Assembly (NCBI RefSeq): GCF_014322795.1
Contig: NZ_JAASTT010000003.1
Span: 174,267 to 238,266, forward strand
DNA length: 64,000 nt
Reading direction: 5' to 3'
Source: Paenilisteria portnoyi
Lineage (GTDB): Bacteria; Bacillota; Bacilli; Lactobacillales; Listeriaceae
The notes beneath the pieces are model-generated. The model had not been told where the DNA came from and ran no database searches. It saw nothing but the letters and a program-made list of their open reading frames with translations. The position numbers and the translations under genes were made by a program. Below are positions 35,375-41,841 of the stretch, piece by piece. Position 1 is the stretch's first letter. Each line of letters starts with the position of its first letter.

Positions 35375-35410
35375 CAACCTTAAAGCCGGGCATCTAGGTA
35401 TTCTTCCTAA

Positions 35411-35521
35411 GTTGTCGTCATCGCGACACTTTATGGCGCGACAACCGTGTCCAAACGCATCTTTTTTGCGCAAGGAATACCCGCTATCATTGCTTTAATC
35501 TTAGCACTCATCACAATATAA
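35411..35521 (+). pseudogene. C-terminal remnant of a membrane protein
   Basis: A 36-codon frame with no start encodes VVVIATLYGATTVSKRIFFA followed by QGIPAIIALILALITI and TAA. This is a hydrophobic helix, a basic loop and a second helix, as at the end of a transporter. An in-frame stop precedes it directly, and the family A repeat lies upstream. It looks like the tail of a gene otherwise lost. The family is not identifiable from this length. Confidence 0.45.
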
Positions 35522-35525
35522 ATAA

Positions 35526-35566
35526 CGAAAAACGACATGAGCCTCAGTCTCTCATGTCGTTTTTCG
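35526..35566. terminator. Bidirectional terminator at the end of the LacI gene
   Basis: CGAAAAACGACATGAG (35526-35541) pairs with CTCATGTCGTTTTTCG (35551-35566). The LacI stop codon lies inside the right arm. Confidence 0.9.
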
Positions 35567-36523
35567 CGCTACCAATCGAAATTCTAATTCCTGCAAAGGC
35601 TCATCCTTATCATCCAATTTATTCGAAATAATCCGAAACGCATTCTCAGCTTGCAGGTCAATCGGATAATGAATCGTCGTCATATCAAACAACCGCGCCA
35701 CATTATTCGTATCGTCAAAGCCAACGACCGCCACATCCTCAGGAACCCGAATCCCAATCCGCCGCGCCTCCGCAATGAATCCCGACGCCAAATAATCCGT
35801 CGGACACAAAATCGCATCCGCCTTCACATCCTGCGCCAACCACCAATGCGCAATCTCCTCCCCATGCGTAATCCGACCCTTATTATAAAAATGTTCCATC
35901 GTATTCGAATCAAGCCCATACTTCTCACAAAAATCAGCAAAAGCCCGCATCCGACCACGCGTATTTTTCCCAGACATCCGTCCATAAATATTCACAATTC
36001 GGCGATATCCTTTCGTATATAAATGCTCCAAACCAAGCATATAACCATCATACTGATTCATAAAAACAGAGTCCACCTTCGCAAGCTCCACCCGTTCCCA
36101 CGTTACAATTGGTCCATACTTCGCATAACTCTCAATCAAATCCCAAGGGCTCAATCGTATCACAAAAACCAGGGCATCTAACTGCTTATGCCGCAACATC
36201 TCCAAAGCCTCAAGTTCTCGCGCCTTATCCCCATTTGTCACAAAAATCGTCGTATTATATCCTTCACTTTGCGCCGCCAGCGAGAAGCTACGCAAAAAAA
36301 CACCCATCGAACTATCAAATGCTATCGCCACAATCCCAATCATCATTGTCTTCCCACTTTTTAATGAAACCGCATTGCGATTTGGAGCGTAATCGACCTG
36401 ATCTACAATTTTCTGCACACGAGCCCGCGTTTCATCACTCACATAACCACGCCCACTCACAACCCGAGAAACAGTCGCCGCAGAAACCCCAGCCAATTTT
36501 GCGATATCCTGAATATTTGCCAT
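35552..36523 (-). CDS. LacI family transcriptional regulator of the GH4 gene
   Basis: A 323-residue LacI/GalR protein: headpiece ANIQDIAKLAGVSAATVSRV (residues 2-21), hinge and ligand-binding domain (MIGIVAIAFDSSMGVFL onward). The frame opens further up at 36562, but the canonical MANIQDIAKL start at 36523 follows GAGGAG. It is divergent from the GH4 gene at 36683, and a perfect 14-bp palindrome sits in the shared region, so that is its likely operator. It is not close to the LacI protein at 4735-5748. The ligand is probably a sugar or sugar phosphate related to the GH4 substrate. Confidence 0.88.
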   Translation of the reverse strand: MANIQDIAKLAGVSAATVSRVVSGRGYVSDETRARVQKIVDQVDYAPNRNAVSLKSGKTMMIGIVAIAFDSSMGVFLRSFSLAAQSEGYNTTIFVTNGDKARELEALEMLRHKQLDALVFVIRLSPWDLIESYAKYGPIVTWERVELAKVDSVFMNQYDGYMLGLEHLYTKGYRRIVNIYGRMSGKNTRGRMRAFADFCEKYGLDSNTMEHFYNKGRITHGEEIAHWWLAQDVKADAILCPTDYLASGFIAEARRIGIRVPEDVAVVGFDDTNNVARLFDMTTIHYPIDLQAENAFRIISNKLDDKDEPLQELEFRLVARKTT

Positions 36524-36596
36524 CCAATCCAACTCCTCACATTCCACTCTAGTATACATCAATTTTTAGCCTAATCAAAAAGTTTTCAAATAACCC

Positions 36597-36627
36597 TTGA
36601 CCTGTAATGCATTACATAAACTACAAT
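36597..36627 (+). promoter_or_regulatory. GH4 promoter overlapped by a LacI-type palindrome
   Basis: TTGACC (36597-36602) and TACAAT (36622-36627) with a 19-bp spacer flank TGTAATGCATTACA (36603-36616), a perfect 14-bp palindrome. A protein bound there would block the promoter. Confidence 0.65.
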
Positions 36628-36682
36628 GAAGATGAGCAGAAATAAGAAACCGCTTTACAAAAATTCTTGGAGGTATGTAAAA

Positions 36683-38017
36683 ATGAAAAAAGGCGTAAAA
36701 ATCGTTACCATTGGTGGAGGATCAAGCTATACTCCAGAACTAGTAGAAGGATTTATTAAACGTTTTGATGAATTACCAATCAGAGAATTATGGCTGGTCG
36801 ATATTGAAGCAGGCCGTGAAAAATTAGAAATCGTTGGCGCAATGGCAAAACGTATGGTGGCAGCAGCTGGAATCGACTGCGAAGTACACCTAACACTTGA
36901 TCGCCGCGAAGCCCTAAAAGATGCCGATTTCGTAACGACGCAATTCCGTGTTGGACTACTTGATGCACGTATTAAAGATGAAAGCATTCCATTAAGTCAC
37001 GGTATCATCGGACAAGAAACAAACGGAGCAGGAGGCATGTTCAAAGCATTCCGTACGATTCCAGTTATCCTAAGCATCGTAGAAGATATGAAAGAACTAT
37101 GTCCAAACGCGTGGCTTATCAACTTCACCAACCCAGCAGGAATGGTGACAGAAGCCGTTCTTCGCTACGGAAAATGGGAAAAAGTTATCGGTCTATGCAA
37201 CGTTCCAATCGGCGCGATCAAAAGCGCATCCGATGTCCTCAAAAAACCAGAAGAAGACCTATTCTTCAAATTTGCAGGAATCAATCATTTACACTGGCAC
37301 CGCATTTTCGATAAAGATGGCACAGAGCTAACAGAACAAGTCATCGATGGTCTATACGCACCAGACGCCAACCCGGAAAAAGTCGTAGAAAACATCAAAA
37401 ACATGCGTTTCCTATATGAACAAGTTCGCAATCTAAAAATGCTGCCATGTCCATACCACCGTTACTACTACATGACAGATGACATGCTAAAAGAAGAACT
37501 AGAAGCGTTCCAAACAGAAGGAAGTCGCGGTCAAGTTGTAAAACGCCTAGAAGAAAGTCTATTCGAACTTTACAAAGACCCAAATCTAGATCATAAACCA
37601 GAAGAATTATCCAAACGCGGCGGCGCTCATTACAGCGATGCAGCCTGCGAAATTATCAACTCTATCTATAATAACAAAGGCACAATAATGGTTGTATCCA
37701 CACGTAATAACGGAGCAATCGACGACGTACCTTACGATAGTGCAATCGAAATCACGAGTGTTATCCGCGCACACGGAGCAGAGCCAGTCAACTTCGGCAA
37801 ATTCCCACCAGCACAACGCGGTTTACTCCAAGTGATGAAAGCAATGGAAGAACTAACAATCGAAGCAGCCGTTACAGGCAGTTACGACACAGCACTCCAA
37901 GCCTTCACGCTAAACCCACTAGTTCCAAGCGGAGACATTGCTCAAACCGTGCTAGACGAATTACTAGAAGCACACAAAGAACATTTACCACAATTCTTCA
38001 CAAAAGTAGAAGCATAA
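36683..38017 (+). CDS. GH4 family 6-phospho-beta-glucosidase, CNVP type
   Basis: A 444-residue GH4 enzyme with NAD motif VTIGGGSSYTPEL (residues 8-20), metal-binding Cys172 (GLCNVPIG) and His202 (GINHLHWH). The CNVP tetrapeptide is the form known for 6-phospho-beta-glucosidases, unlike the two CNGP paralogs in the window. TTGGAGG at 36666-36672 supports ATG 36683; the frame is open from 36626. It is regulated by the divergent LacI protein. The next PTS gene on this strand, the EIIC at 39011, lies about 1 kb away beyond a converging gene and a separate promoter. A strong terminator follows. Confidence 0.9.
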   Translation: MKKGVKIVTIGGGSSYTPELVEGFIKRFDELPIRELWLVDIEAGREKLEIVGAMAKRMVAAAGIDCEVHLTLDRREALKDADFVTTQFRVGLLDARIKDESIPLSHGIIGQETNGAGGMFKAFRTIPVILSIVEDMKELCPNAWLINFTNPAGMVTEAVLRYGKWEKVIGLCNVPIGAIKSASDVLKKPEEDLFFKFAGINHLHWHRIFDKDGTELTEQVIDGLYAPDANPEKVVENIKNMRFLYEQVRNLKMLPCPYHRYYYMTDDMLKEELEAFQTEGSRGQVVKRLEESLFELYKDPNLDHKPEELSKRGGAHYSDAACEIINSIYNNKGTIMVVSTRNNGAIDDVPYDSAIEITSVIRAHGAEPVNFGKFPPAQRGLLQVMKAMEELTIEAAVTGSYDTALQAFTLNPLVPSGDIAQTVLDELLEAHKEHLPQFFTKVEA

Positions 38018-38019
38018 AA

Positions 38020-38061
38020 AATAAGAAGAGGCAGCCAAATTCGGTTGCCTCTTCTTATTTT
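38020..38061. terminator. Bidirectional terminator between GH4 and the SnoaL-like gene
   Basis: AATAAGAAGAGGCA (38020-38033) pairs with TGCCTCTTCTTATT (38046-38059). Confidence 0.88.
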
Positions 38062-38072
38062 ATAGCCTAAAT

Positions 38073-38507
38073 CTATTTTACAGCAGCTTCTATTGTGGAA
38101 GGCGTTAAGCCAGAGTCATTCACTTGGCGAATTTCACATACCTTACCATCCTTATCAAATTCGAAAAACTCTACACTGTTGTATTTAAATGCTTTATGCG
38201 TTTCAGATGCAGAGGTGCCATCAGGAAATGTAATACTACCAGTTAATGAACCGGATAAAATATAACGAACAACAGCAACGTTTCCTTCTGCATAAACTTC
38301 TTGGTCCGTTACTACTGCATCTGCGAATGAAGCAGTAATTTTACGGAGTGCATCAACAAAATTTTCAGCCCCTTTTATAACTTCTCCATTCTTGTGAAAT
38401 TCAATATCACTGGTCACTAACGCAAATTGCTTGTCAAAATCTCGGTTATTGAGGTTCGTATGGAACTCGTGAGTTACCGCTTTCATTTCTTCTAATGTCA
38501 ATTTCAT
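38073..38507 (-). CDS. SnoaL-like / NTF2-fold protein
   Basis: A 144-residue cytoplasmic protein with the NTF2-like cone fold pattern: helix TLEEMKAVTHEFHTNLNNRDFDKQFALV, then DIEFHKNGEVIKGAENFVDAL and four beta strands ending VEFFEFDKDGKVCEIRQVND. It matches SnoaL-like or polyketide-cyclase-like small proteins. These rarely have a predictable substrate. It stands alone, converging with the GH4 gene. A weak RBS (AGGGGCGATTTGA) precedes the start on the minus strand. Confidence 0.72.
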   Translation of the reverse strand: MKLTLEEMKAVTHEFHTNLNNRDFDKQFALVTSDIEFHKNGEVIKGAENFVDALRKITASFADAVVTDQEVYAEGNVAVVRYILSGSLTGSITFPDGTSASETHKAFKYNSVEFFEFDKDGKVCEIRQVNDSGLTPSTIEAAVK

Positions 38508-38607
38508 TCAAATCGCCCCTATCTCTCTATGTTTTATTTGTACCTTTAAAGCATAACACAATAAAAGAAAGAATAAGGTGACATCTTTGTTAAATAATCA
38601 AAAAGAT

Positions 38608-38727
38608 AGCGCTTACACACGTCGATATTACCCATCAGACAAATAAAAATAAAAATCCTGTAAAAATTCATCGTGTGTACAGCGCTTTTCCGCTTTACAC
38701 AGACGTACATTATGTGTGTAAACGCTT
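38608..38727 (+). promoter_or_regulatory. Four repeats of a TGTGTA-GCGCTT-type motif (putative activator sites)
   Basis: Related motifs lie at 38608-38621 (AGCGCTTACACACG, reverse), 38672-38686 (CGTGTGTACAGCGCT, forward), 38691-38705 (CGCTTTACACAGACG, reverse) and 38713-38727 (TGTGTGTAAACGCTT, forward). They form two inverted pairs about 65-180 bp upstream of a sigma-54 promoter, where enhancer-binding activators act. The last copies also resemble cre sites. GAAGCGCTTC at 38755-38764 is a further palindrome. Confidence 0.6.
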
Positions 38728-38790
38728 CACTTTCACAAACGAACCCTGTCATATGAAGCGCTTCCAGTGTTTTTTACCCCTTTTAAAAAC

Positions 38791-38807
38791 TTGGCACGGT
38801 TTTTGCA
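38791..38807 (+). promoter_or_regulatory. Sigma-54 promoter of the second EIIC gene
   Basis: TTGGCACGGTTTTTGCA contains TGGCAC, five bases and TTGCA, an exact match to the -24/-12 consensus with GG and GC ten bases apart. In Listeria, sigma-54 is known to drive PTS operons with LevR/ManR-type activators. The leader to the ATG would be about 190 nt and contains a GATAAACTC...GAGTTTATT hairpin. Confidence 0.82.
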
Positions 38808-39010
38808 TTATAGTTAAGTGAATCCATAAAACCTTAATCCGAATACGAGAGGAGGACATCCCTAGCCATTCACAGGTCGCATGGAGGTTGTTCGCATTCA
38901 GGCGCTATAAAGAAGCCGATAAACTCGAAGCAAAAAGGGTATCCATTTTAGAGAGTTTATTCGAGGAATGCCGATAAACCACAAATCGTTTTAAAATAGG
39001 GAGGATAATT

Positions 39011-40372
39011 ATGAACGGACTAACTAATTTTTTAGAAAAGTATTTCGTGCCAGTAGCAGCTAAAATAGGCTCGCAAAAACATCTAGTCGCGTTACGTGAT
39101 GCATTCATTTCAACAATGCCAATCACAATGGCCGGCTCAATCGCAGTTCTTTTAAATGCATTTTTCAGGGATTTCCCAACGTCATGGGGTTGGACAGGAT
39201 TTGTCGAAGCCATGCAACCACTTATCGGAGTGAATGGATATGTTTGGGCAGCGACACTTGCAATCGTTTCCTTAGTATTCTCGGTCTCATTAGGTTATAA
39301 CTTATCAAAAGTGTATGAAGTTGACCGCTTAGCCGGTGCACTTGTTTCACTTGCAGCATTCGTTATGAACTTGTCACAAACAGTTGCTGTCGATCCAATC
39401 AAAAATGCGATCTTAGCAGCACATCCAAAAGCAGACGTTTCGATGATTCAACCAGTTTGGGGCTTCCTAGACTTAAATCAAGTAAATGGTACCGGTTTGT
39501 TTACAGCCATGTTATTCGGTTTTATTTCTACTATTATCTACGCGAAATTAATGCGTGCTAACATCACTATCAAAATGCCAGATTCCGTACCGCCAGCAGT
39601 AAGTAAAGCATTCGCGGCGATTATTCCTGCATTAGTAGCACTTTACATCTGTGCGATTATCGACTGGTCATTCGTTAAATTAACAGGTCTTGACGTTATC
39701 ACATGGATTTCTAAAACAATTCAAGAACCGCTACTTGCCTTGTCACAAGGTTATGGCGCAGTACTATTAGTAACATTCCTAGTTCAATTACTATGGTTCT
39801 TCGGTATTCATGGACCAAACGTACTGGCTCCAGTTCTAGAATCACTTTGGGGTACAGCACAACTTAACAACATTAACGAAGCAGCAAAAGGCGTTGCAGG
39901 ATCTGATCTTCCGTACCAATGGGTTCGTGGTTCTTTCGATGCTTACGTATGGATGGGTGGTTCAGGTGGTACACTTGTACTTATCATCGCCCTACTCATG
40001 TTCTCTAAACGAGCGGACTCGAGAACCGTCGCAAAACTATCACTCGGGCCTGGTATATTCAATATCAATGAGCCAATCATGTTCGGTTTACCGATTGTGC
40101 TTAACTCAATCTATCTAATTCCATTCATCATTGCACCGATGATTATGGTTACAGTCGCTTACTTTGCAACTGTATGGGGACTCGTTGCACCAGTTAAAAT
40201 CGCCGTGGTATGGGTAATGCCACCGCTACTCAACTCATTCCTTGCAACCGGAGGAGACTGGATGGCACCTGTCATATCGCTCATAAACATGGCCATAGCC
40301 TTTGTAATATGGGTGCCGTTCGTTATTACAGCGAACAAGGTTGGTATACCTGAAGAAGAAATGAAAGAATAA
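39011..40372 (+). CDS. PTS cellobiose-type EIIC permease, sigma-54 dependent
   Basis: A 453-residue EIIC of the lactose/cellobiose family. It has the N-terminal NGLTNFLEKYFVPVAAKIGSQKHLVALRD, about ten membrane segments, and the conserved FFGIHGPNVLAPVL and FNINEPIMFGLPIVLN regions. It is only moderately similar to the EIIC at 20574, so it is probably for another beta-glucoside. No EIIA or EIIB gene accompanies it. GGGAGGATAATT precedes ATG 39011. An exact sigma-54 promoter and repeated upstream motifs lie ahead, so expression should need a LevR/CelR-type activator that is not in the window. Confidence 0.9.
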   Translation: MNGLTNFLEKYFVPVAAKIGSQKHLVALRDAFISTMPITMAGSIAVLLNAFFRDFPTSWGWTGFVEAMQPLIGVNGYVWAATLAIVSLVFSVSLGYNLSKVYEVDRLAGALVSLAAFVMNLSQTVAVDPIKNAILAAHPKADVSMIQPVWGFLDLNQVNGTGLFTAMLFGFISTIIYAKLMRANITIKMPDSVPPAVSKAFAAIIPALVALYICAIIDWSFVKLTGLDVITWISKTIQEPLLALSQGYGAVLLVTFLVQLLWFFGIHGPNVLAPVLESLWGTAQLNNINEAAKGVAGSDLPYQWVRGSFDAYVWMGGSGGTLVLIIALLMFSKRADSRTVAKLSLGPGIFNINEPIMFGLPIVLNSIYLIPFIIAPMIMVTVAYFATVWGLVAPVKIAVVWVMPPLLNSFLATGGDWMAPVISLINMAIAFVIWVPFVITANKVGIPEEEMKE

Positions 40373-40375
40373 GTC

Positions 40376-40500
40376 TTCAGCGGAACGACAACCGCTCATT
40401 TCCGTCGTTAAAAGCTCCGCTCCGATGCTCGTGTACAGTCGTACATTCCGCTTTGGTGCTCGCTTTTGCCTAGGAACTAAGCAGTTGTCGTCCCGCTGAG
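40376..40500. repeat. Intergenic element with long inverted arms, family E1, copy 2
   Basis: Arms TTCAGCGGAACGACAACCGC (40376-40395) and GCAGTTGTCGTCCCGCTGAG (40481-40500) pair at about 17 of 20 positions. The reverse complement of the core matches the core of copy 1 at 5804-5928 (TGCTTAG, CTAGGCAAA, CGAGCAC, AGCGGA, TTTAACGACG). The arms differ from copy 1 but keep pairing. Confidence 0.75.
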
Positions 40501-40776
40501 GTTTGGTGACACGGACCGGTTTTGACGGGGAGTCAGGACCGGGATGTGGAACTTTTAATTTTTAGTGGGTTTGAGATATGACTCTAGTTAAGTCGGAGTT
40601 AGGGAATCGTTTTTTGAACGAAGAGCCTGAATTTGGACTTTACGCTAATTGAGCGCTTGTCGCCGATTTATTAGGAGGCAATCGAAAACTTTACCATTAT
40701 GTGAAATCGTGTTTAGTTGATTCTTTACACTCCACACACCGAAAAGTATAATAAAGGTAATACGTAGAAGGAGGTA
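40501..40776. other. Non-coding, repeat-like stretch
   Basis: No gene is visible. The left part (GACACGGACCGGTTTTGACG, then GGAGTCAGGACCGGGATG) has near-complementary CCGGTT/GACCGG segments. The right part contains the second copy of the 22-bp repeat. A promoter for the small genes at 40783 may lie near 40726-40755 (TTTACAC ... TATAATAAAG). Confidence 0.4.
40651..40672. repeat. 22-bp exact repeat, copy 2
   Basis: Identical to 13609-13630. It lies in non-coding DNA about 150 bp after the family E1 element. Confidence 0.8.
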
Positions 40777-40782
40777 ATGAAA

Positions 40783-41004
40783 ATGATCGTAATTAGTAGT
40801 CCTATGAAACGAGATTTTTTTGTAGAAACATTGGAGAATTATAATGAAAATGGTGTCACTTTTAAAAAGGTGGACGAAAAAGGAATTAAATTATACTTCG
40901 AAACGACTGCTGAGGATGAAGAAGCTGCGGTTAGAATCGCGAAGGATGTTATGAAAGCAACGGATATTGGCGCCGTTCTCTACTTCCAGGTTACTGTGGA
41001 GTAA
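40783..41004 (+). CDS. Small hypothetical protein, 73 residues
   Basis: An uncharacterised small cytoplasmic protein (MIVISSPMKRDFFVETLENY at the start). The predicted order is strand-helix-strand-helix-strand, like a ferredoxin-type or ACT-like fold: VTFKKVDEKGIKLYFETT, then EEAAVRIAKDVMKAT, then AVLYFQVTVE. AAGGAGG places the start at ATG 40783 rather than ATG 40777. It overlaps the next small gene by TAATG and precedes a DUF3284 gene, so the three probably form one operon. I do not recognise a family. Confidence 0.65.
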   Translation: MIVISSPMKRDFFVETLENYNENGVTFKKVDEKGIKLYFETTAEDEEAAVRIAKDVMKATDIGAVLYFQVTVE

Positions 41005-41183
41005 TGATGAAAAGTGCTGCAAACGGACTATTTATAATGAGCCTTGGTTTAATTATTATCGTGTTCAGTCCAACGCTGGGCGGTAACTCGACTAATTTGC
41101 CAATGATGTTTACTGGAATTTTAGTGGTTGTTCTCGGGGGTCTCATGGTTTTCCTGAAAAAGAAGAAAGACAAGAATTCATAA
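41004..41183 (+). CDS. Small two-helix membrane protein, 59 residues
   Basis: A short frame with ATG at 41004 (TAATG overlap with the preceding stop) or 41007. Two hydrophobic helices (GLFIMSLGLIIIVFSP and MMFTGILVVVLGGLMVF) are separated by TLGGNSTNLPM, and it ends in a lysine-rich cytoplasmic tail (LKKKKDKNS). Charge distribution places both termini inside. It is translationally coupled to the small gene upstream and lies 15 bp before the DUF3284 gene. The function is unknown; small hairpin membrane proteins often stabilise a partner. Confidence 0.65.
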   Translation: MMKSAANGLFIMSLGLIIIVFSPTLGGNSTNLPMMFTGILVVVLGGLMVFLKKKKDKNS

Positions 41184-41198
41184 AAGGGAGATGGCGTT

Positions 41199-41627
41199 AT
41201 GAACGTTTCCAAAAAATTATACATCTCGCAAAAAGAATGTTTTCATACGATTGCAAAATCTGTTATTTATGACGTCAAGCAAGCGACCGGAAAAAATCTG
41301 CCGATGCAAAAGCTAAAAGGGCTGAAGTATCGCAGAACGATGTCCAATGGCGCCGCAGTTGAAACCAAGATTACCGAGTTTCAATTTCCAAACGTGTATC
41401 AATTCGAAACAACGAGTCGTGTAAACCTTCACCGGACAACGTATACGGTCACAGAAATTAGTGATCATGTTTGTGAAGTCACATATAAGGAAGAAATTGA
41501 AGCTGAGAAATGGATGCAGAAAATGAACAATATGGTGGTAGGTACCATTTTCGCATTTTTGAGGAAAAAAAGGGTAACGCGTTTGCTGAAAGCCATGGAA
41601 GATTCGGTTATTACAGCAAGCAAATAA
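41199..41627 (+). CDS. DUF3284 family protein
   Basis: A 142-residue protein. The pattern KKLYISQKECFHTIAKSVIYDV followed by KLKGLKYRRTMSNGAAVETKITEF and a C-terminal helix with AFLRKKRVTRLLKAMEDS fits DUF3284, an SRPBCC-like family often found near cellobiose PTS genes. Here the nearest PTS gene (39011) is on the same strand about 800 bp upstream. There is no signal peptide. RBS AAGGGAGATGGCG precedes ATG 41199. Its function is unknown. Confidence 0.68.
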   Translation: MNVSKKLYISQKECFHTIAKSVIYDVKQATGKNLPMQKLKGLKYRRTMSNGAAVETKITEFQFPNVYQFETTSRVNLHRTTYTVTEISDHVCEVTYKEEIEAEKWMQKMNNMVVGTIFAFLRKKRVTRLLKAMEDSVITASK

Positions 41628-41707
41628 AAGGGGATCATCAGGCGGTATTACCCCAATAATTGTGGTATCCCAAGTGCCATCAATAAGAAATATCGCTTTT
41701 TGATATA

Positions 41708-41745
41708 GAGTAAGAGCAGTGAGGCATGTCTCACTGCTCTTACTC
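41708..41745. terminator. Perfect 16-bp inverted repeat (probable terminator)
   Basis: GAGTAAGAGCAGTGAG (41708-41723) pairs with CTCACTGCTCTTACTC (41730-41745) around six bases. No T-run follows directly, so termination is likely but not certain. Confidence 0.6.
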
Positions 41746-41841
41746 GTGGCGTTTGTACTCTATTTTTCACTATAGTATAATACGTAAGAAAGATGAAAAC
41801 GGAAAAACATAGCTTTTAGGCTACAGAGGAGATTTTTTATT

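Noticed and set aside
36109..36552. 147-codon plus-strand frame
   Set aside because: It is antisense to the LacI gene, follows its codon pattern in mirror, and has proline/serine-rich noise composition with no RBS.
38872..38900. Short frame MEVVRIQAL in the leader of the sigma-54 EIIC gene
   Set aside because: There is no RBS close to the ATG, and nine codons are too little evidence.
41235..41627. Assigning the DUF3284 protein as a polyketide cyclase or START-domain lipid carrier
   Set aside because: The fold may be related, but no ligand-pocket residues can be judged from the sequence alone.
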